NCBI RefSeq assembly: GCF_017353175.1
Contig: NZ_JAFMYW010000005.1
Coordinates: 62,001 to 126,000, forward strand
Direction: 5' to 3'
Length of the DNA stretch: 64,000 nt
Origin: Fibrella forsythiae
GTDB lineage: Bacteria; Bacteroidota; Bacteroidia; Cytophagales; Spirosomataceae
Made by a program: the position numbers and the translations under genes
The notes under the pieces: generated by a model
What the model was told of the DNA's origin: nothing
The model's database searches: none
Seen by the model: the letters and a program-made list of their open reading frames with translations, nothing else
Shown here: piece by piece, positions 1 through 9,368 of the stretch
How positions within the stretch are numbered: the stretch's first letter is position 1
Layout: each line of letters begins with the position of its first letter

Positions 1-1
1 C

Positions 2-970
2 CAGTACCTGCGCAAATTCCATCTGAACCGGCCAACAGGCATTCATATGAAAGGCGAAGCGCCGCCCATTATGCGTAACCCCGACATGAAGGGCTGGAGC
101 AAAACATCGCTTACGTTTATGTCGTACGGCTACGAGATGCAACTGACGCCGTTACAGATGCTGTCGTTCTACAACGCCGTGGCCAATGACGGGCACTGGG
201 TACGTCCCATGCTTGTAAAGCAGGTGAAACTGGCCGGTGAAGTGGTTGAGGAAACGCAACCGTACATTTCACCAAACCCGATTGCCAAACCCGAAACTAT
301 TCGGCTGGTGAAGAAAATGCTGGAGGGTGTGGTCACCCACGGCACGGCGCGCAACATTCAGAATCCACATTATTCGATCGGAGGGAAGACCGGTACCGCG
401 CAGAAGATCGTCAACGGGCTGTATCAGAAGGGGCGTTACTATACCTCATTCATCGGCTATTTTCCCGCCGATAAACCTAAATACAGCGTATTGACGATGG
501 TGGACAATCCGCACGGCGAAAACGTCAATTTGCTGTATGCCGGTAGCGTGTCGGCTCCGGTTTTCAAGGAAGTAGCCGACCGAATTTACGCGTACGACAT
601 CGACATTCATGCGCCGATGCGGGTTCGCAAGAACGTTACCTCTCGTCCGCAGGGCGCCATGCTGGCTAGTGCCGGTTATGCCGATGATCTGCACACGATC
701 GGTTCAGAACTGAACATCGACAGTCAACCCGCTGCCGAGGGCTGGGTACGTCGTAGTTCGGGTGGATCATGGCAGAGCATCCCCGTCCGGAAAGATCGTG
801 TTCCAGACGTACGGGGCTTACCCCTGCGCGATGCTCTTCCATTACTCGAAAACCGGGGGCTCCACGTCATTGCGCAGGGGCATGGCAAAGTAGTTGGGCA
901 GTCGCTGGAACCTGGTCAGGCCGTAACGACTAACCGGCAAATTGCCTTGACTCTTCAAGGGAGTGAGTAG
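2..970 (+). CDS. ftsI: Penicillin-binding protein FtsI, C-terminal part (cut by window edge)
   Basis: The reading frame is open from base 2 and its true start lies left of the window. It is the C-terminal part of a class B penicillin-binding protein, the transpeptidase that cross-links septal peptidoglycan in the periplasm. The KTG box (KTGTA) is encoded at 386-400, and the usual downstream transpeptidase segment (YTSFIGYFPA) follows. The last 60 or so residues (VPDVRGLPLRDALPLLENRG) form one PASTA domain, as seen in FtsI/SpoVD-type proteins of Bacteroidota. In the usual division cluster murE would follow; here a DUF1684 gene does. The family assignment is firm. The choice of ftsI over another class B PBP rests on the PASTA tail and family resemblance. 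Confidence 0.88.
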   Translation, partial: QYLRKFHLNRPTGIHMKGEAPPIMRNPDMKGWSKTSLTFMSYGYEMQLTPLQMLSFYNAVANDGHWVRPMLVKQVKLAGEVVEETQPYISPNPIAKPETIRLVKKMLEGVVTHGTARNIQNPHYSIGGKTGTAQKIVNGLYQKGRYYTSFIGYFPADKPKYSVLTMVDNPHGENVNLLYAGSVSAPVFKEVADRIYAYDIDIHAPMRVRKNVTSRPQGAMLASAGYADDLHTIGSELNIDSQPAAEGWVRRSSGGSWQSIPVRKDRVPDVRGLPLRDALPLLENRGLHVIAQGHGKVVGQSLEPGQAVTTNRQIALTLQGSE

Positions 971-1022
971 TCGTAGATGAACTACCTATTGAGCCGACGG
1001 CAGCCACAAAAACTACGTACCT

Positions 1023-1631
1023 ATGCGTTTACATCACCTCCTTCTTTTCGCTCTCTTCAGGCTGCCAGCCTTTGCGCAAACGCCGTTTGATCAGCAGATT
1101 GCCGATCATCGGGAGCAGTATAAAGCTGAGTTTCTGAGTACAAAAAGCAGCCCGCTACAATCGAAGGAGGCTGTATCGTTACTTCGTTTTTATCCGGCCG
1201 ACTCTACCTATCGCGTTACGGCTACCGTGCAACGTACCCCCGGCTCCGTGCCGGTCGATCTGCCTACGTCGATGGCTAACAGAACAGCGACCGAAGTCCC
1301 CTATGCTACCTTATCGTTCGTCATTAACAGGAAACCCTGCCAGTTAACGGTGTATAGAAGCCTAAGCCTGGCAAATAACCCGCTCTATCGCGATTACTTA
1401 TTCCTGCCCTTCACCGACGCCACTTCCGGCAAAGAAACTTACGGCGGCGGGCGATATCTCGACCTTCGGACCGGGCAAATTCAGAACGGCAGACTCGTGC
1501 TCGATTTCAACAAAGCCTATAATCCGTACTGTGCCTATAAATCAGGCTATGCCTGCCCGATTCCACCCGCGGCCAACCGCCTGGTTATACCCATAAAAGC
1601 GGGTGAACTGACCTACGGTGGCACACATTAG
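1023..1631 (+). CDS. DUF1684 family exported protein
   Basis: A 202-residue protein with an N-terminal signal peptide (short hydrophobic stretch ending PAFAQ), so probably periplasmic. The C-terminal half carries the DUF1684 hallmarks: ETYGGGRYLDL, then DFNKAYNPYCAY, then CPIPP followed by an asparagine and a terminal P-I-x-AGE segment. The biochemical role of the family is not known. It starts 52 bases after the ftsI stop on the same strand and may be cotranscribed with it. An ACGTACC motif (1015-1021) sits just before the start codon. Confidence 0.8.
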   Translation: MRLHHLLLFALFRLPAFAQTPFDQQIADHREQYKAEFLSTKSSPLQSKEAVSLLRFYPADSTYRVTATVQRTPGSVPVDLPTSMANRTATEVPYATLSFVINRKPCQLTVYRSLSLANNPLYRDYLFLPFTDATSGKETYGGGRYLDLRTGQIQNGRLVLDFNKAYNPYCAYKSGYACPIPPAANRLVIPIKAGELTYGGTH

Positions 1632-1757
1632 CCCTTGGTGCAGAGGCTCCGATGTACTGCCTCAAACTCGCTTTACAAAACATCTGCCAGAAAGGCTAGT
1701 CTCTACAGGAGACGTACCTACACCCCAAGCCTGGGGTTGTTATGGATACGCGAACCT

Positions 1758-2678
1758 ATGCTGACGAACGATGAAACCGGGCGTTCGGTCGACGATGTAC
1801 TGTTGCCTATGCTCTGGCTCTATGATTTACCAACCTGGCTTTTCGGGTTGCTCACTGTATTGGTGTTTGTGGTCCCCGCGCTGATCGGCCTTGGGTTTGT
1901 TCATCGCCGTATTCACCGAAGCGAGTTGGCCCTGCTACTCGATAACGGCACTATTGGCTGGTTTTTCTCGTCGGTCACTGTCCTTTACGGCCTCACGCTT
2001 GGCCTGATAACCGTGGCTACCTGGAGCAATTTTTCGCAGGCGTCCTCCATCGCGTCCAACGAGGCGGCCACAATAACGGTGCTCTACCGAGACCTGAGCG
2101 GCTACAAACAGCCTGAGCAGCAACAGCTTCGGCAGTTATTGAAAGACTACACCGCTTATATCATCAATAAGTCGTGGCCCATCCAACGGCGGGGACGAAT
2201 CAGCGACGGTGAGGCTGGGCTACTGACCAATTTTCAGGAGAAATTGCTTAATACCGAACCCGAAACGACGGGGCAGGAAATCATTCATACCGAAGCCGTG
2301 CGGGCCTTCAACAACATGGTTGAACTGCGTCGCCAGCGGATCGAGTCGGTGCGGGGCAGTGTGCCAGGGGTTCTGTGGTCGGTCGTGCTGATCGGTGCCA
2401 TTATCACGCTGATTTCTTCCTACTACTTTTCGCTGAAAAACTTCTGGGTCCACGCTCGCATGACCGGTTTACTGGCGGGTATGATTGGCCTGCTGGTGTT
2501 TCTGCTGGCCGCGCTCGACCATCCGTACTGGGGCGACGTCAGCGTGACATCAGAGTCGTACGAACTGGTATTGAAAAACGTGATGGGTAACCAACCCAGT
2601 TCGTCGGTCATCGCGCCACCAGATCCTGGTACTATCAGCCCCGGCGCGCTTCTGAACGGTGCTGGCTCGGTTAAGTAG
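1758..2678 (+). CDS. DUF4239 (bestrophin-like) membrane protein
   Basis: An integral membrane protein of about 306 residues with two hydrophobic segments near the N-terminus (from MLWLYDLPTW on), a soluble central region of about 130 residues and two more membrane segments near residues 195-250. This 2+2 layout and the sequence near the second segment (TLGLITVATW, then ASNEAATI) fit DUF4239, described as bestrophin-like; transport function is unproven. The frame is open back to a TTG at 1635, but the first 41 residues of that version are arginine-rich and low in complexity, so the ATG at 1758 is preferred. The last 30 residues are proline/glycine-rich. Confidence 0.7.
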   Translation: MLTNDETGRSVDDVLLPMLWLYDLPTWLFGLLTVLVFVVPALIGLGFVHRRIHRSELALLLDNGTIGWFFSSVTVLYGLTLGLITVATWSNFSQASSIASNEAATITVLYRDLSGYKQPEQQQLRQLLKDYTAYIINKSWPIQRRGRISDGEAGLLTNFQEKLLNTEPETTGQEIIHTEAVRAFNNMVELRRQRIESVRGSVPGVLWSVVLIGAIITLISSYYFSLKNFWVHARMTGLLAGMIGLLVFLLAALDHPYWGDVSVTSESYELVLKNVMGNQPSSSVIAPPDPGTISPGALLNGAGSVK

Positions 2679-2749
2679 CGCTTAGACAACGTACCTGAGC
2701 AGCAATCCTGCACAAATAAAATTGGCCGGAAACTCCCCCCGCTCATTGG

Positions 2750-5704
2750 GTGTTGATCTTAGGAATAGCCCTACCGCTTTGGGCCAATGAGCAACACGTG
2801 ACGCAGGAACAACAAACGAACCATACTACGCCAACAGCCGAGCCATCGATCCAGTCTGATCGCTCACCGCTGACCGACGTACAATTAACCGGCTATGAGC
2901 AGATCGACGTGCTCGGTGCCCGCGAACATAACCTCAAAAACATCGACGTTTCTATTCCCCGAAACAAGCTGGTTGTCGTAACGGGCATCAGCGGATCGGG
3001 CAAGTCGTCGCTGGCATTTGATACCATCTACGCCGAAGGCCAACGGCGGTATATGGAAAGCTTTTCGGCCTACGCCCGCTCATTCCTGGGCGACATGGAG
3101 CGGCCCGACGTCGACAAGATCAACGGCCTGAGCCCGGTGATTTCCATCGAGCAGAAAACGACCTCGAAGAACCCCCGTTCGACGGTTGGAACCACTACCG
3201 AAATTTTTGACTTTTTGCGCCTGCTCTACGCCCGGGCGGGTGAAGCGTTCTCGTATGTGACGGGTCGGAAAATGATTCGGCAATCGCAGGACCAGATCGT
3301 GGATACGCTGCTGGAGCTACACGCCAGCAAGAAAACAACGCTGCTGGCTCCGGTTGTTCGCGGTCGGAAGGGACACTACCGCGAACTGTTCGTACAGATT
3401 GCCAAGCTCGGCTATACCAAAGTGCGGGTCGATGGCGTCATTCAGGACATTGTGCCCAAGATGCAGGTCGACCGGTATAAAGTCCACGACATCGAAATTG
3501 TGATCGACCGGCTGATTCCGACGATCGAAGATCGTTTCCGGTTGAGCCAGTCGGTGGCTACGGCGTTAAAGCAGGGAAAAGGGGCCATTCAGGTGCTCGA
3601 TTACAAAGACAAGCTGCACTACTTCTCGCAAAACCTGATGGACCCCGAATCGGGCATCAGCTATGACGAGCCATCGCCCAACTCCTTTTCGTTCAACTCG
3701 CCCTACGGCTGGTGCCCTACCTGTCAGGGACTGGGTGTGGTGGAAGAGATCACCGAAGAGTCTGTCATTCCCGATAAGTCGCTGAGTATTAGTCGGGGAG
3801 CTATTGCGCCGCTGGGCGAATACCGTGAACTGTGGTTTTTCAAGGAAGTGGAGGTTATCCTGAAAAAATACAAGATGAACCTGACCACACCGGTTCATAA
3901 ATACCCACCCGAACTGCTGCATGTGTTGATGCATGGCACGGAAGAAGAAGCGGCAGTTCCGTCGAAAAAGCATCCGGGGGAAGATTACTACAATTTCAAG
4001 TTCGAGGGAATCGTCAACTTCCTGAAACGGCAGCAGGAAACGGGTTCCGAGAAGATACAGGAATGGCTGCGCGATTTTCTGGTTGTCAATACCTGTCCGG
4101 AATGTAATGGAGCGCGCCTGAAGAAAGAATCACAGTATTTCCGGGTGGCCGAGAAGAATATTTCCGAGCTGGCCAACATGGACATTGCCGAACTGGCCGA
4201 GTGGTTCGTTGACGTAGAAAGCCGGATGACCGACCGGCAGAATACCATTGCCAAAGAGATTCTGAAAGAGATCCGCAAGCGCATCGGCTTCCTGGTCGAC
4301 ATTGGCCTGGATTACCTGACGCTGAACCGGTCGCTGAAAACGCTGTCGGGCGGCGAAGCGCAACGCATCCGGCTGGCTACGCAAATTGGTACGCAACTCG
4401 TTGGTGTTCTGTATATTATGGACGAGCCAAGTATTGGCCTCCACCAGCGCGACAACGTAAAACTGATCGAGTCGCTGAAGAACCTGCGCGATCTGGGTAA
4501 CACCGTACTAGTCGTTGAGCACGACAAAGACATGATGCTCGAATCGGACTATATCCTGGATATTGGTCCCGGTGCGGGTCGGCATGGCGGGCAGGTAGTC
4601 AGCTACGGAACCCCTACCGAGTTCATTCAGAAAGGCGGCACCACAGCCAATTATCTGAGTGGCCGAACCAACATCGACGTACCTGCCGAACGGCGTAAGG
4701 GTAGTGGTAAATTTCTGATCATCAAAGGTGCAACGGGTAACAACCTGAAAAACGCCACGCTGAAACTGCCGCTAGGTCGTATGATCAGCATCACGGGCGT
4801 GTCGGGTAGTGGCAAATCGTCGCTGATTCATGATACGCTGTTTCCGGTGCTGAACCGCCATTTCTACAAGTCAAAGCGCGAGCCGATGCCGCACAAGAGC
4901 GTGGAAGGGCTGGAGTTTCTGGATAAAGTGATCGAGGTAGACCAATCGCCGATTGGACGTACCCCGCGCTCTAACCCGGCTACCTATACGGGTATGTTCT
5001 CGGAAATTCGTCTGCTGTTTGCCGAACTGTCTGAAGCCAAAATACGGGGCTATAAGCCGGGCCGTTTCTCATTCAACGTGAAAGGCGGACGCTGCGAAGA
5101 TTGCGAAGGCGCAGGCATGAAGAAGATCGAAATGGAGTTCCTGCCCGACGTGCACGTACCCTGCGAAACCTGCAAAGGCAAACGCTTCAACCGCGAAACG
5201 CTGGAGGTACGCTTCAAAGGCAAATCCATCGCCGATGTGCTCGACATGACCGTTGAGCAAGCGCTTGACTTCTTCCAGAGCCAACCCAAGATCATCCGTA
5301 AAGTACAGACGCTTAGCGACGTGGGTCTGGGTTACATCACGCTCGGCCAACACGCCACGACGCTATCGGGTGGGGAAGCCCAGCGGGTAAAACTAGCCGA
5401 AGAACTGTCGAAGAAGGATACGGGCAAGACGATGTATATTCTGGACGAACCCACTACGGGCCTCCACTTCCAGGATATTGCCCTACTGCTCGGCGTGCTG
5501 CAAAAGCTTGTCGATAAAGGCAACACAGTGCTGGTGATCGAACACAACCTCGACGTGATCAAAGTCTCTGACCACGTGATCGACCTCGGCCCTGAAGGAG
5601 GCAACAAAGGTGGTACGATCATCGCCGAAGGCACCCCCGAAAAAGTAGCGCAAGCCAAAGGCAGCTATACCGGTAAGTTCCTGGCCATGGAGTTGGCGGG
5701 GTAA
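2750..5704 (+). CDS. uvrA: Excinuclease ABC subunit A
   Basis: UvrA is the damage-recognition ATPase of nucleotide excision repair. Both ABC modules are complete: Walker [10 protein letters not shown] near residues 79-87 and GVSGSGKSS near 682-690, with signature motifs [12 protein letters not shown] (about 532) and [12 protein letters not shown] (about 872). Zinc-binding cysteine pairs are visible at CPTC (about 322), CPEC (about 449), CEDC (about 781) and CETC (about 804). At 984 residues it is 30-40 longer than typical because of the N-terminus. The frame starts at a GTG (2750) giving a poorly conserved, threonine-rich leader before the conserved [14 protein letters not shown]; a GTG at 2798 is an alternative start. 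No in-frame ATG lies upstream of the conserved region. Confidence 0.97.
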   Translation: MLILGIALPLWANEQHVTQEQQTNHTTPTAEPSIQSDRSPLTDVQLTGYEQIDVLGAREHNLKNIDVSIPRNKLVVVTGISGSGKSSLAFDTIYAEGQRRYMESFSAYARSFLGDMERPDVDKINGLSPVISIEQKTTSKNPRSTVGTTTEIFDFLRLLYARAGEAFSYVTGRKMIRQSQDQIVDTLLELHASKKTTLLAPVVRGRKGHYRELFVQIAKLGYTKVRVDGVIQDIVPKMQVDRYKVHDIEIVIDRLIPTIEDRFRLSQSVATALKQGKGAIQVLDYKDKLHYFSQNLMDPESGISYDEPSPNSFSFNSPYGWCPTCQGLGVVEEITEESVIPDKSLSISRGAIAPLGEYRELWFFKEVEVILKKYKMNLTTPVHKYPPELLHVLMHGTEEEAAVPSKKHPGEDYYNFKFEGIVNFLKRQQETGSEKIQEWLRDFLVVNTCPECNGARLKKESQYFRVAEKNISELANMDIAELAEWFVDVESRMTDRQNTIAKEILKEIRKRIGFLVDIGLDYLTLNRSLKTLSGGEAQRIRLATQIGTQLVGVLYIMDEPSIGLHQRDNVKLIESLKNLRDLGNTVLVVEHDKDMMLESDYILDIGPGAGRHGGQVVSYGTPTEFIQKGGTTANYLSGRTNIDVPAERRKGSGKFLIIKGATGNNLKNATLKLPLGRMISITGVSGSGKSSLIHDTLFPVLNRHFYKSKREPMPHKSVEGLEFLDKVIEVDQSPIGRTPRSNPATYTGMFSEIRLLFAELSEAKIRGYKPGRFSFNVKGGRCEDCEGAGMKKIEMEFLPDVHVPCETCKGKRFNRETLEVRFKGKSIADVLDMTVEQALDFFQSQPKIIRKVQTLSDVGLGYITLGQHATTLSGGEAQRVKLAEELSKKDTGKTMYILDEPTTGLHFQDIALLLGVLQKLVDKGNTVLVIEHNLDVIKVSDHVIDLGPEGGNKGGTIIAEGTPEKVAQAKGSYTGKFLAMELAG

Positions 5705-5734
5705 ACGCTCTTTGTCGTGTTGAGGATTTTTGTC

Positions 5735-5757
5735 ATCCCGACGGCAGGCGGGATGAC
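5735..5757. repeat. Short palindrome after uvrA
   Basis: A 9-base inverted repeat (GTCATCCCG and its complement CGGGATGAC) separated by a short GC-rich loop and flanked by T and A runs that extend the stem. It lies just after uvrA. In neither orientation is the stem followed by a T run, so a simple intrinsic terminator is not indicated. Confidence 0.6.
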
Positions 5758-5914
5758 AAAAAAGATAATATGGTCGAGTAACAGGTACGCTGCCAACCCC
5801 ACTCACCCAGCTAAGCTAACGTTTGCACAGCCCGGGAACCGCCTGCCCGAAAGCGGTTTGCAACCAGCACTGGCTGATTGTAGTTTAGTGTACACATACA
5901 GGCCGTTAACACTC

Positions 5915-6550
5915 ATGACCATACTCAAACAAGGCACGCTGTTACGGCGTGTGAAAGACATAACCTTGGGCACCACGCTCACCATTGCCCTCCTCAACGG
6001 AACCGTGATGCTGCAAAGCTGTGGTAATAACCGGTCCGACGAGGCGGGGGGCAGCTATGGCGATGGCCCCGCCGAAGAAACCGTTACCTTTAAAAAAGGC
6101 GTTCGGTCGGTGATTACGGAAACGGCTCCCGGCGAATTCAAAATCACTGACGAGACCGAAGCCGAGCCAAGCGAATCAGGGGCAATTGTGAAGTATAAAG
6201 ATGGTCATTCCGACACGCTGAGTGTGGAAGCGGCCCGGAAACTGGTGCAGAATGATCCATCGACGAGCCGGTATTTCAATGATCCCGGTTCGTATGGTCA
6301 GCACCACTCAAATGGCCTTGCCAACGCGCTGCTGTGGGGGGGCATGGGCTATATGCTGGGCCGGAGTACAGCGCCGAACTATAACGACCAACGCTACAGT
6401 TCGGGTTTTTACACGAACCAGAATACCTATAATCGCTCGCAGCAACTTGGCCGAACGATTACCTCGTCACGTGTGGTAACTAGTCGCCCATCAGGTGGCC
6501 GTAGCGGATTTTTCAGCCGTGGCTCTGGTGGTAGAGGCTTTTCAGGGTAA
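5915..6550 (+). CDS. YgiB-like lipoprotein (UPF0441/DUF1190-like)
   Basis: A 211-residue protein starting at ATG 5915; the frame is open upstream but only through intergenic sequence. A hydrophobic stretch ends in a lipobox-like MLQSC, suggesting a lipoprotein. The C-terminal half has a GGMGYMLGR segment, then a serine/arginine/glycine-rich tail (GGRSGFFSRGSGGRGFSG) closely similar in style to E. coli YgiB. The next gene is a YgiC-like glutathionylspermidine-synthase homologue, and ygiB-ygiC is a known conserved pair, which supports the assignment. The function of YgiB is not established. The match rests on recalled family features plus context, not an alignment. Confidence 0.65.
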   Translation: MTILKQGTLLRRVKDITLGTTLTIALLNGTVMLQSCGNNRSDEAGGSYGDGPAEETVTFKKGVRSVITETAPGEFKITDETEAEPSESGAIVKYKDGHSDTLSVEAARKLVQNDPSTSRYFNDPGSYGQHHSNGLANALLWGGMGYMLGRSTAPNYNDQRYSSGFYTNQNTYNRSQQLGRTITSSRVVTSRPSGGRSGFFSRGSGGRGFSG

Positions 6551-6678
6551 TTTTTTTGTTTTCTATTTGGGGTAGCTCCCGCCCTGAAGGGGGTACCTCA
6601 AAGCCAGAATAACTGATCCAATCCCCCTACCAGTTACCAGCAACGTACCCAACGTTAGTTTTCCCTCTTTCTAATCGA

Positions 6679-7845
6679 ATGATTTCTCTTAAATCGCTAC
6701 CACAATCGCCCGATGCGCAACTTCGGCAGATTGGCTGGGACTGGATGTTGGGCACCGACACCCTGCCTTACCTCACCAATGAAGTTGTACAGCTCAACGT
6801 GCAGCAGGCAATGGGCTATGCCGAAGCGGCCAATCGCCTGTTCGAAATGCTGGTCGAGGCAGGGCAGCACGTGATTGATCAGGACCGGTTTGCCGAACTC
6901 GGCATTCCGGCCAATCTGATCGACATCATCCGCCATTCGTGGGACGATGACCGGAATATTCTGCTCTACGGCCGGTTTGATCTGGCCGGTGGCATCGATG
7001 ATGCGCCCGTTAAATTGATCGAGTTCAACGCCGATACAGCCACTTGTTTACCCGAAACAGCGGTGGTTCAGTACGCTCACCTCAAAGCCAATGGTCTCGA
7101 CGAAAGCCAGCAGGTTAATGCTGTTTTTGAAGCACTGGTGGCTCAATTTGAGGAAATAAAAGCGCAAAACGACGACCTCACGCCAACGATCTTACTCTCG
7201 GCCATGCGCGACTCACCGGAAGACGACGCCAACGTAGCCCTGTTGGGCGAGGCCGCCCGCGAAGCTGGTTTTGAGGTAGCATTCGCCTATATCGATGAGG
7301 TTGAATTTTCGGCCACCGAAGGCATTTATCGCTTTGAAGATGGAACATTTACCCGCTTCGACTTCTGGTTCAAACTGATTCCCTGGGAATATATCGGTCA
7401 TGACGAACCCGAACTCGCAACGATATTGACGCAACTGGTGAAGGAGCGTAAAGTGGTGATTCTGAACCCGGCTTATGCGCTGCTGTTTCAGTCGAAATAC
7501 ATGTTGAAAGTGCTTTGGGAACTGTTTCCGGAGAGCCCGCTTTTGCTTGAAACGACCACCGAACCACTGCTGGGAAAAGCGTCGGTCGAGAAAGTTTTAT
7601 TCGGGCGCGAAGGAGCCAACGTTCGTATTCTCGACGCCACCGGTCAAGTTACGCAAAGCGTTGATGGCGATTACGGTGACCAGGATACGATTTACCAGCA
7701 ATACGTTGATTTCCCGCAGGATGCGGCCGGTAACCAGTATCAGGCAGGCGTCTTTTTCGCGGGCGAAGCGTGCGGCCTGGGCTTCCGGCGGGGTGGAGCC
7801 GTGATCGATAACACCGCGCAATTTGTTGGTCATATCGTTGAGTAG
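6679..7845 (+). CDS. YgiC-like glutathionylspermidine synthase family ATP-grasp protein
   Basis: A 388-residue cytosolic protein of the GSP_synth family (C-terminal domain of glutathionylspermidine synthase), an ATP-grasp amide ligase fold. Recognisable segments are IEFNADT near residue 115, the central FDFWFKLIPWEY near 235, and the C-terminal GVFFAGEACGLGFRRGGAVIDN. Length matches E. coli YgiC (about 386), which lacks the amidase domain of the full bifunctional enzyme. The substrate is unknown; glutathionylspermidine synthesis cannot be assumed. It lies 128 bases after the YgiB-like lipoprotein gene and is probably cotranscribed with it. Confidence 0.88.
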   Translation: MISLKSLPQSPDAQLRQIGWDWMLGTDTLPYLTNEVVQLNVQQAMGYAEAANRLFEMLVEAGQHVIDQDRFAELGIPANLIDIIRHSWDDDRNILLYGRFDLAGGIDDAPVKLIEFNADTATCLPETAVVQYAHLKANGLDESQQVNAVFEALVAQFEEIKAQNDDLTPTILLSAMRDSPEDDANVALLGEAAREAGFEVAFAYIDEVEFSATEGIYRFEDGTFTRFDFWFKLIPWEYIGHDEPELATILTQLVKERKVVILNPAYALLFQSKYMLKVLWELFPESPLLLETTTEPLLGKASVEKVLFGREGANVRILDATGQVTQSVDGDYGDQDTIYQQYVDFPQDAAGNQYQAGVFFAGEACGLGFRRGGAVIDNTAQFVGHIVE

Positions 7846-7930
7846 TTGATTGTAAGGCAAATGATTGTACGACTGACTAACCAATCAACCAGTCCACCAA
7901 TCAACAAATCCACCGTTCATTGATGCAACG

Positions 7931-7940
7931 GGTACGTACC
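7931..7940. repeat. Symmetric double copy of the ACGTACC motif
   Basis: GGTACGTACC is a perfect palindrome that contains the window-wide motif in both orientations at once. It lies in the gap between the ygiC-like gene and the VOC gene. A further single copy follows at about 7980. See the finding on ACGTACC for the window-wide distribution. Confidence 0.8.
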
Positions 7941-8026
7941 CTTTTAGCATCTGTTATTTGCAAAGTGGTGGTATCGACAACGTACCTGCATTACCGCTAA
8001 CTTGCTCAACGAAATAATTCCAACGC

Positions 8027-8518
8027 ATGAAACAACGATTGACGGTCTTATTAATGTTTGTTTCGCTGCTGGCGGTCGGTCAGGAACGGCTGGGTATTCA
8101 ACGGTATGGTCATGTAGTGCTTCCCGTAAAATCGCTGGCAACCAGCATCTCTTTTTACAATAACGTGCTGGGTCTGAAAGCCGTAGCGGTTCCCAGCGGT
8201 ATAGCCAGTTCACAAGCCTGGTTCGATATTGGCAGTGGCCAGCAAATTCGACTGGTTGAAGGTCGTCCCGAAGCCAGCCGATCAACCGGAATGAACATAG
8301 CCTTACTGGTTAGCTCACTACGGAAAACGGAGCAGCAACTTCGACAGCGGGGTGTTACCGCTACCCGGCAAAATTTGCAGACAGGCGGCAAATCGTCGCT
8401 GTTTGTCTCAGACCCCGACGGGTATGTGTTTGAATTCAACGAAGGCAAATCTGAAGGCCCCGGCTTTCTTCAGTCGGCGGCCAAGTCAATCTGGCGCTCG
8501 ATGACGGAAGTAGAATAA
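8027..8518 (+). CDS. Exported VOC (glyoxalase/dioxygenase-fold) protein
   Basis: A 163-residue protein with a clear N-terminal signal peptide (hydrophobic run after MKQR, ending AVGQ). The rest is a single vicinal oxygen chelate domain: GHVVLPVKSL then FYNNVLGL at the first beta-alpha unit, and FVSDPDGYVFEFNE at the end, where the last glutamate is in the usual metal-ligand position. VOC proteins act as lyases, dioxygenases or resistance proteins and are usually cytosolic, so an exported copy is unusual. Substrate unknown. It appears to be a single-gene unit; both flanking gaps hold repeats. Confidence 0.82.
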   Translation: MKQRLTVLLMFVSLLAVGQERLGIQRYGHVVLPVKSLATSISFYNNVLGLKAVAVPSGIASSQAWFDIGSGQQIRLVEGRPEASRSTGMNIALLVSSLRKTEQQLRQRGVTATRQNLQTGGKSSLFVSDPDGYVFEFNEGKSEGPGFLQSAAKSIWRSMTEVE

Positions 8519-8520
8519 CT

Positions 8521-8643
8521 GAACGGTCACTACGCTTCGCTGTCGTTAATGGCCATTTGCCTTTGGCGTTATTGGATGGTCATTCATTGCTCAACGACGT
8601 ATGACATTGAAAGACAACAAATGACAGCGCAGCGTAATGACAT
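8521..8643. repeat. Imperfect inverted repeat, family shared with 29374-29469
   Basis: The left arm (from about 8526, GTCACTACGCTTCGCTGTC) pairs imperfectly with the right arm around 8618-8643 (GACAGCGCAGCGTAATGACA). The centre contains CATTCATTG. The same arms and the same CATTCATTG centre recur at 29374-29469, so this is a dispersed intergenic element rather than a chance hairpin. Confidence 0.6.
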
Positions 8644-8649
8644 TCACCT

Positions 8650-9162
8650 ATGCCTATCACGTTTAAAGCTACTTTACTGAAATTTGGCCGGAACGGCGAA
8701 AAAACGGGCTGGACATACATTAAGATACCACTCGCCTTAACCGAAACCCTTAAACCCGGCCAGCGCACCTCCTATCGGGTGAAAGGTACACTCGACGCAC
8801 ACCCGATCCGGCAGATTGCGCTACTGCCCATGGGCGACGATACCTTTATCCTGGTTGTGAATACCACCATGCGCCGGGCTATTCGGAAGGAAGAGAGCGC
8901 CTCGGTGCAGGTCACGCTTGAGGTCGATGACGAGCCATTTACCCAATCGGCCGACTTGCTGGAGTGCCTGGCCGACGACCCGGCTGCGCAGGCCTTTTTC
9001 GATTCGTTGGCACCGGGGCACCAGCGGTATTACACCAATTGGATCGAGAGCGCCAAAACGGCACCAACAAAGGCGAAACGTATTGCGCAGGCCATCACGG
9101 GTTTTTCGATGGGAATGGGTTATGGCGAAATGATCCGGTACTACAAGAAGCAGGAGGAGTAG
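8650..9162 (+). CDS. DUF1905 / YdeI-OmdA-like protein
   Basis: A 170-residue protein without a signal peptide. Residues 1-90 match the DUF1905 beta-barrel pattern (FKATLLKFG, GWTYIKIP, then a lysine/glycine strand ending LPMGDDTFILVVN). Residues 110-165 match the helical YdeI/OmdA-type C-terminal segment (ADDPAAQAFFDSLAPGHQR, YTNWIESAKTAPTKAKRI), a pairing common in Bacteroidota. The function is unknown, and the name OmpD-associated is historical. It starts right after an intergenic inverted repeat. Confidence 0.82.
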   Translation: MPITFKATLLKFGRNGEKTGWTYIKIPLALTETLKPGQRTSYRVKGTLDAHPIRQIALLPMGDDTFILVVNTTMRRAIRKEESASVQVTLEVDDEPFTQSADLLECLADDPAAQAFFDSLAPGHQRYYTNWIESAKTAPTKAKRIAQAITGFSMGMGYGEMIRYYKKQEE

Positions 9163-9368
9163 ATCGGTTTTCTTGACGACCTTTTTTGGAGAATATTGAC
9201 AGGATTTTGTGCTCGCGCTAGTGTCGCTCAAACAAAGAAGAACGCTGTCGATCCAGAGTAGGGGCGGTATTAATCCTGCCAAAAACAACCCATCTTACAG
9301 CTGGTGTTACTGAACGGCTTTTTTTGCGTCTAAATAGCTGAACATCCAAACATATAAGGTCTTCGGAA

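Noticed and set aside
5717-5914. N-terminal extension of the YgiB-like gene from a TTG at 5717
   Set aside because: It runs through the post-uvrA palindrome and intergenic sequence. The ATG at 5915 directly gives a lipoprotein signal.
9163-9368. Search for tRNA or small RNA in the gap before the exopolysaccharide locus
   Set aside because: No cloverleaf, no strong hairpin and no motif was found in this 206-base gap.
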